This document shows positions 1-12,100 of a stretch of DNA of 64,000 bases, piece after piece. Position numbers and translations under genes: made by a program. How positions within the stretch are numbered: the first letter of the stretch is position 1; every line of letters begins with the position of its first letter. Below the pieces are notes generated by a model. That model saw only the letters and a program-made list of their open reading frames with translations. It ran no database searches and was not told the DNA's origin. The stretch comes from Toxoplasma gondii ME49. Taxonomy: Eukaryota; Apicomplexa; Conoidasida; Eucoccidiorida; Sarcocystidae. Where the stretch lies: positions 355,874-419,873 of the forward strand of contig NC_031478.1 of assembly GCF_000006565.2 (NCBI RefSeq). The letters run 5' to 3'.

Positions 1-3000
1 TGAACCTCATGGAGACCGGAATGGTGTCCACTGAAAGCTGGCCTCGAGTCCTCCAGCTTCAACTGCTGCGAGCAGACGAGGGCGTCCGAAGAGGAGAGCG
101 CGACGGCTGGCTCTACAACCTCTTGAATGAGTACTTGGCAGTGGCGCATGGCGATGGTGTCGAAACTCCACAAAAGTGGGAAGGCGCAAGCCCAGGACAG
201 ATGCAAACGGAGAGAGAAGAAAACTCGAAGGATGGGCTGCAGCACTGGCCGACTCACAGGCAGGACTCCCGGGCGCGGCTTTACACGCAAGACGCGATGC
301 GCAAGGAAGAAAGAGACGCAGACTCAGAGGCAGGAATAGACCCTACCGGATGTGAGAAGATCGAGTTCCGGAGTTCCAAATATTCGCCTGTCGCGTTGCG
401 GGACCAAACACCTCTGAAGCGCTTCGTCTACGTTCGGCTCGTGGAGCACCTCATGGCAAAGGTGAGTCCCCTGAAACAGGACACGAGGGATTGTTGCTTG
501 ACAGGGAACGTTTCGGGTATACTAGCACAGCGGCCGTTCGTTTGTACATATTTTGGCGCATCGGAAAAAAGGCGCTAGCGAGAAGGGGGAATATTGGAAA
601 GTCGAAGAAACCGTCCGCGAGGTGAGAGACAAGGGGTTCGATAACCCCGAGGATCTTGCGTAGCATGATGCAGAGCGCTTGTTTTCGACAAATCTTCGAG
701 ACGCCGAAAGTAAACGTGTATGTGAAAAACGCTGGCACTCGTCGATTGCCACGCGAATTTTCTCACCGAACACTAACGGCGTAGGCTGTTGATTCGGAAC
801 AGCTGCTGTTGTAGGAGAAGCTTCTCTCTCGTACATTGTTTGTGCCGTGTTCTGCTTTAGGTTTTCAAGTTGCCGGAGATCTGGGAGACCCGCGTGCTCG
901 GATCAAAAGTCGTTGATCTGGACCTCTATTCCCCCGGAGCGTCCTCGGCGGGTGCTCACCGTCCGCCCTACTCTGTAGGACTGGGTCCCCGTGGTGGCGC
1001 GGTGGCGACTGCCTTTGGGGGCTATCCGGACGCTTGGAGCAGGAGGCGCACAAGTTTGAGAATGAAACCTGCGCCACCTCAGTTCCCACTTTTCCAGGCA
1101 GAAGTGGACCCCGGAGTCGTTGAGAAGCTGGTGCACGTCCCAGGGTCGATATTTCCGTCGAGTACCAGTACCACAACTGGAAAGGAAGCCACCCGCCCCC
1201 CCGTGTCTTGGATTTTCCATCTACTCCAGCGCGAAGAGGCTGCTGGGAGCTCTGTGAAGCCGGCGCGCGGGCTCACTCTATATCAGGAAGCGAGTGAGGC
1301 TAGCGCGAGCTGCTCGTCTTCACACACCCAGTCAGTCGTCGAGGCAGCGTTCGCTCAACTGGATGCAAACATTGTCGTCCCGGGCCTTGCCGCGGCGATC
1401 ACGTTTAGAAGAGGCAAAATGAGCAAGGGCGGCGCCGGCCGAGGATTCACTTGGATGTCGTTCGTGCCTGCTCAGCTGCAGGTGCAGTTGGTGGCCATCT
1501 TGGAGTCGAGGAGCATGGCTGCGCAACTTTCTCGGACCGGCGGAAGTGTCGCAAACGGGGAGAAGAATTCTGGCGAGAGCCTCAGGCAGGAATGTAGAGA
1601 TAATGAGGACCTAGGTCGAAGGCGAGGCGAGGACTCTGAGGACGAGGACGCAGCTGTGAGAGTGGCGGCTATCATTCGTGAAAAAGGAGTCCGGATTGCT
1701 CTCGAGGAAGGTCTTGTCAGTGAGGAGGCGATCAACGCGAGAATGTGGATAGTCGAACAGTTCTCTTTAGATGCCATGGTTTTCGCAGATTCCGTCTCAG
1801 CCGCTCAGCGGAACGCAATGAGGTACGTTTGCACGTCGTCTTCGTCTGCTCGCTCTTCCGTTTCCTCTGCGCTGTCGTCTCGTTCTTCTCGCTCTGGTTC
1901 CTCCTCGTTGACGCCTTGGCGGGAACAGGATGCAAAGTTTTTCAGCGTTAAAGATGACCGCACCAACCCCTCGGTAGGACTGCCTTTCGCCGAAACTTCC
2001 GCGGACGAGATGTCGGATAGGTGGTCCCGGACAGGAGTCGACGACCCTGCGACAGTCGTGGCAGAGAGTCCGCCCCTTTTTGCGAGACTCGAGCAACGAC
2101 GAGGGCGGGCGTCGGCTCTGGACGGCCTTGTCGACTTATCGGATCTAGACGAGTCGTACTCTTTGGTGAGCTTAGGCAACCACGAGCACCGCGTTCCTGT
2201 GCGCAAACTCCTAGTCCCTCGTCGCCTTCTTAGTGACGTGGCGAACCGAACTGGAGACAAACGGTTTCTTATGGAGGGGAGAGCCTCCCGGAGGAGATCT
2301 TCGAACACGAAGGAAGACGATGACTCTGTGAATGGGGAGGTGCTGTCTCCTTTCCTCGACGTTGCTTTGCGAGTTCGCGTGAACGCGGGTGGCACCTATG
2401 CCGACAGGACAGGTCGCTTTCAACGGGATGCGGAGAAGGCAGCTTGGGAGTACCTGTCGCGAACGGAGCAAATGGTGTCTATCTGGGAGCAAATGAAGAG
2501 CAGTGGAACGCACGCGGCCGCTGGCAGAGGCAGCCAGGCCCCGTTGTCGGGCGAATCCTCTGTCCAGCAGAGTGGCCTCAGAAAGGTCGACGAGGAGACC
2601 ATTCCTGCTTCATCGAGTGAGCCGGAAGCCGGACACACTCCAAGGGATGTAACGAGCCAAAGAGGGAAGGACAACGAGGCGTGTGGACCAAGAGCAATGT
2701 GGAATTCGATTGGGCCTCGCTGTCTGACATTTAACATGGAATCCTTCCTGCCTCCAGAGGATGAGGCACGTCGGGGCCTAGACAGTCATCCAGAGAGGGC
2801 AGCTTCCCCACCACAGGAACCGTCGACGCTCGGACCTGTGGTGCTATGTTCTGGAAATTTCCGTTGGGTTTTTTGCATGCACCGACAGCCGGGACAAGGC
2901 AGACGTGATTTCGCCGATTTCAATACCTTCCTGCGACGCTGGGAGCAAGAGCAATACATGGTGCATCTTGTGCGACTAAACGGTCACATTGTCGTGCCGC

Positions 3001-6000
3001 GAGCCAGGCGTGTTGCTGCGGCGCCGCCACCATCCATCATTTCTTACCTCGCCCTAACCCCCTCAGGTAGGTGGACCCTGTGAAGGCGGCGATCGTGGTA
3101 CCGTTTTTCCTCTGGATTGACACCCAGGCTAGCTCGCGAGACTCATCGTGTTTCGTTTTCCTGTCGCATTGCTTCACCCGAGACAGGTGTTTTAGGACCC
3201 CTATATATCCTGAGTCTCTGTCCTTGTGGCTGTGGACTGGATCTTGCGGAATTCGATCTGAAGCCAGTCCATCGATGTGATTTTTGAGGTGCCTCTCGCT
3301 CCGTCAGGTTGCCGCGTCCTGCTGAACCATCCGACTTTCCTGCCCTACTTGGAGTCCGTGCTTCGTCGGCCGAACCGCGTCAAGTCCTCAGAGGTCTGCG
3401 CCGCGATCTGGTCCGTCTGTCAGATGGCCTCGACGTCTCTGGGAAACGAGTACCTCCTCGAGTACGAAAGGCAAAAGGAGAGGCGCCGCAGACGTGCCAA
3501 AGCGTACGCCGCATCCAAGAAGGGGAGTGATGGAGAAGGAAGCATGAAGGGCGGCGCCCAAGCCGGTCCCTGTCCTCACCATGGGTCAGGCAAGGAGAGA
3601 AGCGTGGAGAGAATCGACTCTGCTGACAGCTGCGGATTTGAGACCCGAAATGCGGGGTTGGCAGCTCCTCGGCCCCACCGCAAAATGAGCTTGGAATACG
3701 GAAGCGCCGTGTCACCCGCAAAATCGACTCGCGTTCTGGAGACATCAGAACGAAATGGTGGAGAGCAAAGTGTGTCTGGTTCTCTAAGCGATCCCGGGGG
3801 CGAGAATGAGGTGCTGATGTCCGTTAACGGCGAGGCGAAACGCGGAGACAGCCGCAGCCTGAAATCGGGTAATTTCTCGAGCACCTGTCACAGGATTTCA
3901 AGGCTGCTGAGAAACAGAGATGAGGCGGAGTGTAACGTGAGCACCAGCGCATTGCTACGACTGGTGATGCGAATCGCACGACGAAACAGTCCGCCCTGCG
4001 TCCGCAGCACATGTCTCCATGCGCTGTCTCTTGTCCAGGTGTGCGAGCCCGCGGAGAATGCCGCAGCGGCTACTCACTGGGATCTCGCAGCCAGAGGCCC
4101 TGTGCAGGAACGCCTGTTTGAGTATCTGGCTGGAATAGCAACGGGATCCGAAGCAGACACAACTGATACGGAAGACGAGTGCAGGGATTCGGACAGAGCA
4201 GGCAGACCGCCCGAAGAAGAAAAGCAACGCCCTTCGAACCTCGGTTTCAGACCTTCCGTGAACCGTGGTGTCGAAGGTGGAGCTGCGTGTAGCTCTAGGA
4301 AGGAGGGAAATGCGGCAGATGTGCACGACAGTTGGATCTCCTTGGGACAGTAAGTTCAACCCCCGACTCGACTGCAGAGCTGAGGCTTGTCGTTCCCGGA
4401 AGTCGAAAGGAAAGGAACATGCAGACACTGACCGCGACGTCTGGAACATCTGTACTTCGTGAATGCGCTTGCTGCAAAAGGAACTTCTCCCCGAATCGGG
4501 TGTCCGTCTCCTGACGCTTATGAGGCTGCGCCAGAAAACGGCCTCATCGGAGACTCTGTCTCTCTACAAATGATCGGCGAATCAGAACTGTATAACTCAA
4601 ATCGAATAATCAGAGACATTACAGTACCTAGGATACTGAATAGGACTCCAGTTATGAGATACAGACAACCAAGTTCTGTATGATTGCGGTACACCTCCAC
4701 TGCACTGGACTGCTTTAGAAAGCTAAAAGTGTTGGATTTCAATATGCTACCGGTATTCATGTTTGCTAGGAAGATGTAGTCATTAGCAGTGGGGGTTTAG
4801 TAAAAGCATAGAACCAACCGGGTGCCTGTTGCTTCCTTGTACTAGGACAGGGTTTGCTTTGGGTGGAACATGAGATGGGCACTCTTCGGAAGCCCGCGCG
4901 TCGACCTTTCATCCTTCATTTTCTGCTCAACGCTGCGTTTCGGATGTGACTTTTGCCCTTCTCAGGTTGGTTTGGGCTCCTCCGTTTAACCCTCCTGTAC
5001 CTCCCGATGGTCGCGACTTTTCTTCGCTGTTCTCCATGGAGAAGGCGAAAGGCGGGAACCCAGGCAGCAATCATCCGATGAGTGGACGGACGCCGAGGAA
5101 TTCGATGAGCGCTGCCAGGACCCCGCGCAAGCGAAGCAAGCAGGATAGCTTCCAGAGGCTTGAGGAGGGTCAGCAAAGAGAAGTGTGCCTCCGTGATTTC
5201 ACAGCCGAAGCAAGCAGCCGTTCCGTTTCTTCGTCCTTCCACGAAGACAGCATGCAAGACGGTTTTCCCTCAACAAGCACGTCGTTTGATGTGCCGTACA
5301 CGGACGGTCTTCCGAGGGAGACTCGCGCGCGAAACGAGAATATGGCCTCGAGCCTCCCGGACGATTCCTGTCGGCCGTCGTATGCGTGCTTCGGCAGTCA
5401 GCATTGGACTATCTTAGACATGGTGAGAGGGAAAGTCTCGAAGCGTTTCTTAAAAAGACAGAAATTGATAAGGCGCTCTCGGCAACGAGAAACTATCCCT
5501 CATGTGCGGTCTGTCAGAGCCTTTGTAGAAAAGTGTTTGCGGTACTAGCCGACGCACTGTACCTCGTGGATACTGATATGAGTTGGTGCCGCTCTAAGCA
5601 GAAGACTGAAAGTCGATCTGGATGTATGTTGCAATAACATAACGCTGTCACTCTCTTGTGTTGTGCGTCCAGATTTCCAAACTGCCGAACTCAGTTGCCG
5701 TCCGCATCAGCGGTTTGACCTCGCAGCTTCAGTCTGTCAAGTGAGTGACGGTGATAGCGACGCAGATTTCTCAGTGGACAAGAAAGCTGCCACACAGTCC
5801 AACGAGAACGATTCACGGTGCCTCTCTGTGGAAGGAAATATGCAGCGAACGAGTAGTGCTTTTACCAAACACTAGTCTTCAGAAATTTAGCATGGTCGCT
5901 GAAGTACACACAGCATAAACGAGTCCCGCTTGTGTGCAAGGTTCGCTGTGGTCAGGCGATGCAAGGTTGCGAATTCCGAGTGAAAATGCTTCCGGTCCAG

Positions 6001-6482
6001 GCTCATGCTTAGTAGCGACGGTTACGACACTCCAACTCGCCTTTCAATAACCCTGGCGTCAACGAGGGATGCACATTCATCCTCCAATGACTGCTTGTGT
6101 CGTCGGCGCTGTTTTGTTAACTCTGTCAACAGACACAGGAACCCCTCGCTTTTTCTATCGGTTGAGCTTTGGTGGCGCGTCGAGCAATTGATGTGTCTTT
6201 ACTGCTTCTCCGCTCACCTAAGGTAAGCAATTCTTCTGTGGGAATTAAGCATGCCCAAGGCTGAAATCTACGGTGTCACATGGCAGAGTCGGTGGTGTTT
6301 ATTGAGATGCCCCTCTACAGTCGGTACGTTTGTTGTCTGTCTTTGCTTGTAGGCGTCTCGTTGCTTCACTTTTCAGTGAAACACTGAACGACCCCGCCGC
6401 TTTGTCGTATCTTGACGCGTTGTCAGAACATTTGTCACGGCTGCAGGGAAATGACTACCATGATATGGACGGTAGTGGCTGA
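1..6482 (+). CDS. Rictor-like subunit of TOR complex 2 (3' part, six exons)
   Basis: Probable Rictor, the TORC2-defining scaffold. The 5' end lies outside the window. Exons by splice signal and phase: <3-461, 861-3066, 3308-4349, 4966-5422, 5673-5740, 6377-6482 (TGA); all junctions keep frame and give about 1445 residues. The diagnostic part is the C-terminal half. Across the 3066/3308 junction the protein reads ISYLALTPSGCRVLLNHP, then AAIWSVCQMASTSLGNEYLL. This matches, in order and spacing, the Rictor block 'LYGxLxxxxxGCxLL ... KAAIWALGNIGSS..GLNLL'. It is followed by RIARRNSPPCVRSTCLHAL and a THWD-containing stretch, as in Rictor 'SIRGTCVYVLGLI ... HNWD'. The last exons (KLPNSVAVR, then ETLNDPAALSYLDAL) fit the Rictor tail. 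Long Ser/Glu-rich inserts separate the conserved blocks, notably around 3470-3880 and 5040-5400. Family identity is inferred from motif order; TORC2 function in this organism is not shown. Confidence 0.75.
4520..4760 (-). pseudogene. coxI (fragment): Nuclear insert of mitochondrial coxI (NUMT) in a Rictor intron
   Basis: Inside the intron 4350-4965, the minus strand encodes NHTELGCLYLITGVLF followed by SILGTVMSLIIRFELYSS and DSPIIC. This is the first transmembrane helix and the adjoining R-x-E-L segment of cytochrome c oxidase subunit I (compare the common 'NHKTLG.LYLI.G...LGT.MS..IR.EL'). The recognisable part covers about 4566-4672. The flank to about 4760 stays open and may also be mitochondrial, but I do not recognise it. 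Only the N-terminal part of coxI is present, in antisense to the host gene, without the heme or copper ligands, so it cannot encode an enzyme. Nuclear mitochondrial fragments are known to be abundant in Toxoplasma and relatives. The similarity was judged by eye; the exact ends are uncertain. Confidence 0.75.
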
Positions 6483-9138
6483 GAATCAAAGCGGATTTTT
6501 TTTTCGTGTTGACTTGCATCGTTCCTGGTTTCCCATGACAGGGACACCAGCAAAGACCCTCCACGCTGAGGTCTTTCCCAAGCAACTAAATTCTTATGGT
6601 TATGCGCAGCGGTATGTCACCTGCATCCTTCATTCCCTTACGAGAAAGACGAGTCATTTGTACCGACAGGCCCTGTAGCGAAGCGGGCACGAGACACTTA
6701 GATGGACGTTTGTGTCGCGTTTGCGATTCCTTCCAACGTGTACGTGCTCTGAGCTACTCTGTGGTTTTTTTTCATTCAGTGACTAGCATTAATGGTGCCA
6801 GACTCGCTGACTCTGTGCAGCGGGTAGCCGTAAACGTTTCGCAAGTGTAGATTCGCTGGTGGTACCTTCCATTGAACATGTCTCCGGTGTGTCGTAAGTC
6901 GCTGTGTAGGAGAAGTGTATCAGCATTTTTTTATCACGAGTTTAGCTGCTGAGAGTGGTCGTTCTGTATCATGTGGGAGAGGCCCTGCTGAGGGGAGAGG
7001 GGAATTATGGTGAAAAAGTCGTCGCCAAATTGGCGGCTTCGGGGGTGGCGACAGACTTTTTTCTTTTGCAAGTCGGCATACTGGCACAGGGAGAAACACT
7101 GAGAACATACGGTATTGCTTCACGCAAGCCACCAGGAACAAATTAAAAGAATCTTCACCTGAAGCAAGGCCGAACACTGCAGCTGAAAGCTGCTTGTAAT
7201 TTCATTTCGTGTGGTGGGGCAGCCTCGATATGGCATGATCTCGGCACGATCACTCATGTTTCAGATACTAGGAGCCGCTCTTGAAGCGTGTATGACAAAT
7301 ATTGCAAATCCCAGACAGGAGCACACCTTTGCCGCGACATTCCTGTTACATATTCCTCCAAGTTGCTAGTTCAATAATGAACGATCTGTGCCCCTCTTAG
7401 ATGGCATGTTCGCAGTAGTTGCTCCTACTCGTTCGCCTATTTCTCGTCGTTGCAACTCTAGGATGTGCTTTCCCACACCTTCACCTATTTTTTCCGACCC
7501 TTCATGATGCAGTCAAACCTCTCTTGACGCCAACATCTCTATATACATGTTTGTGCATCGGGGACGAGCGGGTGTAGCCTCGGAGGTGCGGAGTTGGGGT
7601 GTCCGTTCCATAAAGTTCAAGTGCAGTTGTAGCTTTTGCGAAGACCTTTTCGTACTCTAATTTGTGACATAAGACTATGTCAAATCAGCTGTCGCCACTT
7701 GACTCACTTCATGCATGGTAACGGGGGGCATGCGAGGAAGAAAACTACTTCGACGCTGGACAGAAGACTACAGGAGGAAGAATTCCGGCGCTTCGTCATG
7801 CCGTTTCGAAACACCGGGTACGGTTTTGTAGGCTTCGTCAACGAGGCGGACAGTAAGATAATGTGGGAGGGTTCTGAGTCAGCACCAGCTTTGAGCGCTC
7901 AAGTGTGGAACATAGATTGGTTGCCCTGTCGAGGAGGGGCGCGGCGAGAACACCGTTTTGAGCGCTGGCATGCTGCCGGAAGTTCAGACTTCTTCAGTTT
8001 CCCCTGCTTCAACAGAAACAAAGGGGGAATCCAAAAGGCTGAGGCCGGTTGCTCCGCTCTCCGTCCTGACCGGGGCAAATTCGCGACGCCTCTTTCACCC
8101 ACAATTCATCGAAACTGCTCCATTGTTGAGGGATTTTCTTGGGCTGGACGAATTCTGAACCTCTCTGAACTATACGTGTACCACTACATTTTCTGGGAAG
8201 TTCCCCAGTCGTTTGTTACTAAGGCACTTGTGTGCTTCTTTTCCGGGCCTGCCGCAAACGGCGATCGGGCTCTCATCTAAGACTCTTTCAGTCTTGTTAG
8301 GCAGCTGTTCCGGCTTACACTGCTTTGGAGTTTCACTTCCACACGCACAGATCACGAATTCATCTGTGGCATTTACACTCAGAAAGCCAGGCTTCCTGTG
8401 CAACGCTGCGTCATAGCAGTTGCGTCCGAGAAGCTCGACGCATCGGTTTACTTTCGACACTGTGAATTCACGTCCGCAAGGTCATATAACTCCTTTCGTT
8501 AAAGGCTTTGCGGACTCTTTCAAAGCATTTCGCTTAAGATATACGCTGGAGTGCGGACCCCTTGAAAATGCCGATGTCCCCCCGCCTTCCTACTCAAAAA
8601 GTTGTCGGAGGGACGACCCTCCGCATGCTAGCTGGTGGATCCGCACTCGGAATATGGCCCTTTTTCTTTCATACGGTTAGAAGTCGGAACCAATTTCTTT
8701 CTCCAATTTTTTTGTCGGGGAAATAGAGGCGCGTTTGTTCTAGCGGACGCTAGCTGTCGTCGTCTGTTGCTCCTTAGCATTACTCACGCGCCTGAGGTTC
8801 AGCGTCAGGCTCGAGGTTTTCTCAATGCGCCATTTGCTTTTTCCCGCTATGTCAAATCGAGGATAGTGCCTCCAGTTTTCTGAAAACGTTGGTGGACTGA
8901 CTCGCATGAATTGCGTAGAGCTGTATAGATACAGACAGGCGTTTTTTGCATTCACGGTGTTGTTTCGACTCATTCATGCACCTGCAATCGTCGTTCTTGA
9001 GAGGGGCAGACCTCATACCCTGTAGACCGCGGATTAGCAGAACATGAAAGAGCCGTGTCGCACTCGGTCGCAGTGGAGTTGTAAATAATCTCCGTGTTCA
9101 CAACGGATCCCCGGATCGATTTCCAGTCCTAGAAGGCA
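6483..9138. other. Spacer between Rictor-like gene and F-box gene
   Basis: This 2.7-kb stretch should hold the 3' UTR of the Rictor-like gene and the promoter and 5' UTR of the F-box gene. The longest open frame (7636-8280 +, 214 codons) has no recognisable domain. Its composition is not clearly coding, and two other frames on the same strand (7958-8158, 8213-8416) are open beside it. A plausible donor (GTAAGA) sits at about 7855, so a small unrecognised exon cannot be excluded. No TA microsatellite, tRNA or repeat was seen. Confidence 0.5.
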
Positions 9139-12100
9139 ATGGCGCCTGGCAACAATGAGGGAGTTCCCCCTGAAACCGTCCCCTGTGCTCCGGCGCCTCG
9201 CCGTGAGCGCTGTCGCTCCTTGGCTGAACTGGAGACGCCCGAGCCTCTGTGTTTCGACTACCTTCTTTCCTTCCTCGACCTCCGGGATTTCTTAACTCTT
9301 TCTTTGGTGTCTCATTCTCTCCGGGACATTCTCTTGAGCGATCTTACGAGGGCGGCACGGTGCGTTTCAGGCCTCGCGCTCCACTGTCTGTGCGACTCTC
9401 CAGTTTACCCCCCCCTCTGCCTCGCGCATCGTAGGTCAGCCATCGATACTGAACTTCCTCTTTCTTCCGAAGACAAAAGAGGCGAATCCTGCCCCGTCGA
9501 CGCGTCGGCCCCGCCGCGTGGGTGTCTTTTAGAACAGTTTCTGACCGATGAAGGCGTATCTGGCACCAATCCTGGAAATGAAGCTTGTGTACCCCGCTCC
9601 TCCCCTGCCGAGTGTACTCGTACGGACAAGAAAACGGGGATTCTGTTGGAAACGGATTCGGTACTGTCAGGGGATTTCCGACAGTCGGCTCCGCAGGCGA
9701 CACTCCAGCACAGTGAAGACATTCCTGACACGGCCGACCTCAGGTTTCGTCCAGTATTTGACGCCAGTGAAGTGTGCGAGCACTTGCTTGCGGCACCGTG
9801 CAAGGGGGTGAATGTGACTGAGGTTCTTTCCGGAAATGTCTTCCCAACGGACACGAGGCGCAGACCCCCAGGCGGCTTCAGCCTTCCTCAGGAAGTAACT
9901 CGCCGCGCATGTGCAGTCCCCCTGTGGAAGGCGCTGGTGCTCGTAGCCAAGGGCCTGTCTGTCTTGCGTGTGGGAGCTGCGGCGTTCGGCGCGGTACCTC
10001 TGGCTATGTGGGCGCATTTGCTGAAAGGAAACGCAGCCACCCTCCGAGAAATCTCTCTCTCGAGCACGCTTCGGTGGGAGTCCCGCCGGCAACAGCAGCA
10101 CCGACAGCGGGAGTTGCTTGACCTCCTGTGCTGTCTGGACACCCCGTCGAGCGACGTGGAGGAGGCACTCGTCTTCGCCGCGTCCCAGCTGCTCCCCAAA
10201 TCCGTCTCTCCCCCGAGTTGTCCGGTTTCGCAGCCTCTGTTCCCCCAAACCACCCGCGAGCCTCGATGTGACTCGGCTCGGCTACGGGCGGATCCGGAGC
10301 CGGCGCGGCGCATGTCGCAGTCGGCAGCTTTCCAAGCGTGTCGCAACCTGTCTAGGCCTGGCGAAGACATTCCTCTGCCGGCGCTCAAGTGCCTCGCGAT
10401 CGCCTGGGGCCCCTGCAGCGGCTTGCTCCAACTCTTCAGGCGGTACACTTGCCGCCAGTGTGAAGAGCTGCAGCTGGTGGTAGCAGACATGCCTACAGCA
10501 GCGTGCTGGAACGAAGACGTAGAGAATGTTTTGGACCGAGTCGGAAGCGGGGGAAAACTTCGGCGGTTTCGCTTTGCCGTCGCACCCAAAGGGTTCGTCC
10601 AGGAGCGCAGTCTCATCAGCTGGCTGCTGTCGTCTGCACGAGACTCGGAATCGCACCCCAGCACGCTGGATCGTCCGCCAAAGGTCCTCTCCAACGCCTC
10701 CTGGCTAGCTGCCCTCGAAGAGCTCTCCATCGACACAGACGACCCGTGGCTCCTGCCGAAAGCGGCTCAGCTCATCGCCGCCGTCACACGACCCGCCACG
10801 CAGCCTGCTGCCGCAACGAGCACTCGGTCCCCTAGGACGGGACCCTCTGCTCGTTCTCGCGGCAGGGACGCCGCGGCATCTCGCGACCATGGGAGTTTCC
10901 AGCCGTGGGGAAGCGCAGGGCTTCAGGTCGGGCCAGCTGCTCGGCGAGACCTGAGAAGTGTCTCGGAGATCTCCAGCGACTCGAGCGGCGAGTCGGCGAG
11001 CGTAGACGGCGAGCGAGGCTCTCCCGTACTTGCCGGGAATCCTGGAGCCTCCAAGGACCGGCACAAGCGCCAGAGTTGCGGCACCCCTGAGGACAGGCGC
11101 CAGGAGAGGGGCAAGAACGAGGGCGAGGGGGCGGAAGCGAGTTTTGATGGCGCGTCTAGCACGACCGGCCTGCGAGGCTTTTCTAGAACCGAGCTTAGGC
11201 CAGAAAGTACCGAACGTTGGATGTTTGCACACATGGTCGATGGAAGAGAAGGATGTTCAAGCAGTGTGGGAGACCCGGCAGACCTCCAGGCCTTGGACCA
11301 TGTGCAGTGTGACACAGGGCGCAGTTGTGCCTTCCCGCTTCCGGAGAGCGAAGACCACCTTTCACTGACATGTAGTGGAGGGACCGACGGGGATCTGCAC
11401 ACTGAAATATCTGGACCGTCTGCTCGGCGGTTCCCTTCGCTGCGGTTTTGTAGCTTCCGCTGCGGGTCTGCGCCTGCTTCGGGTGCTGGCTGTTTCTCTT
11501 GGGGATCAGCTGAGTCTCTCTTGACCGCCGCCCCCCCAGGCTGTGCTCTTCGATTCCATGGGGACATTCTTTTCACCACTTGTGGGTATGGGGAGCGTCG
11601 CGTTTTTTCCTCTTCGGTCCAGGCTGCGTCTGGCTCTGCCTTCTCGGACTCTCAGTTCAGTGCTGCAGCACCATCTCCCACAGAGCACGGGCGAAGAGGC
11701 AGTTTTTCTCGAGGGAAAACAGAACCCGTTGCTCGAGTCACAGAACACGCTCAACGGCGTTCCATCCGTTCACATGGGGACGAGGCGGCATCACCGGCGC
11801 CGACGGCCACTGTGCGTCAGTGTTGCGTACCATCGCGCCTCACGGCGCAACGAAGGTTGCGCCAGGTGTCCAGGGGCTGCACTGTGGCGGATCTGCAGCC
11901 TCAGGTCTGTGTGAAAGGCGCTGCTTTCGTGCTGCGGGAGATTCACGACGTGAACGATCCGCTTGATTCCCCTGTTTCTCCGTCGTTCCAGGCGCCGCTG
12001 AGACTCTGCTGTAGGTGCCGGAGACATCCTACTCGTCATGGGTGTGGGCTCCAAGGGCGAGAAAGGGAACTCCACACGAGTCCGACATGCTGTGGGCGTC

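Noticed and set aside
600..660. tRNA T-arm-like sequence GGGGTTCGATAACCCC
   Set aside because: The loop would be eight bases, no A box or acceptor stem fits upstream, and it lies within an intron of the Rictor-like gene.
7636..8280. 214-codon plus-strand frame as a gene
   Set aside because: No recognisable domain, no convincing start context, and competing open frames over the same DNA; kept only as a remark in the spacer.
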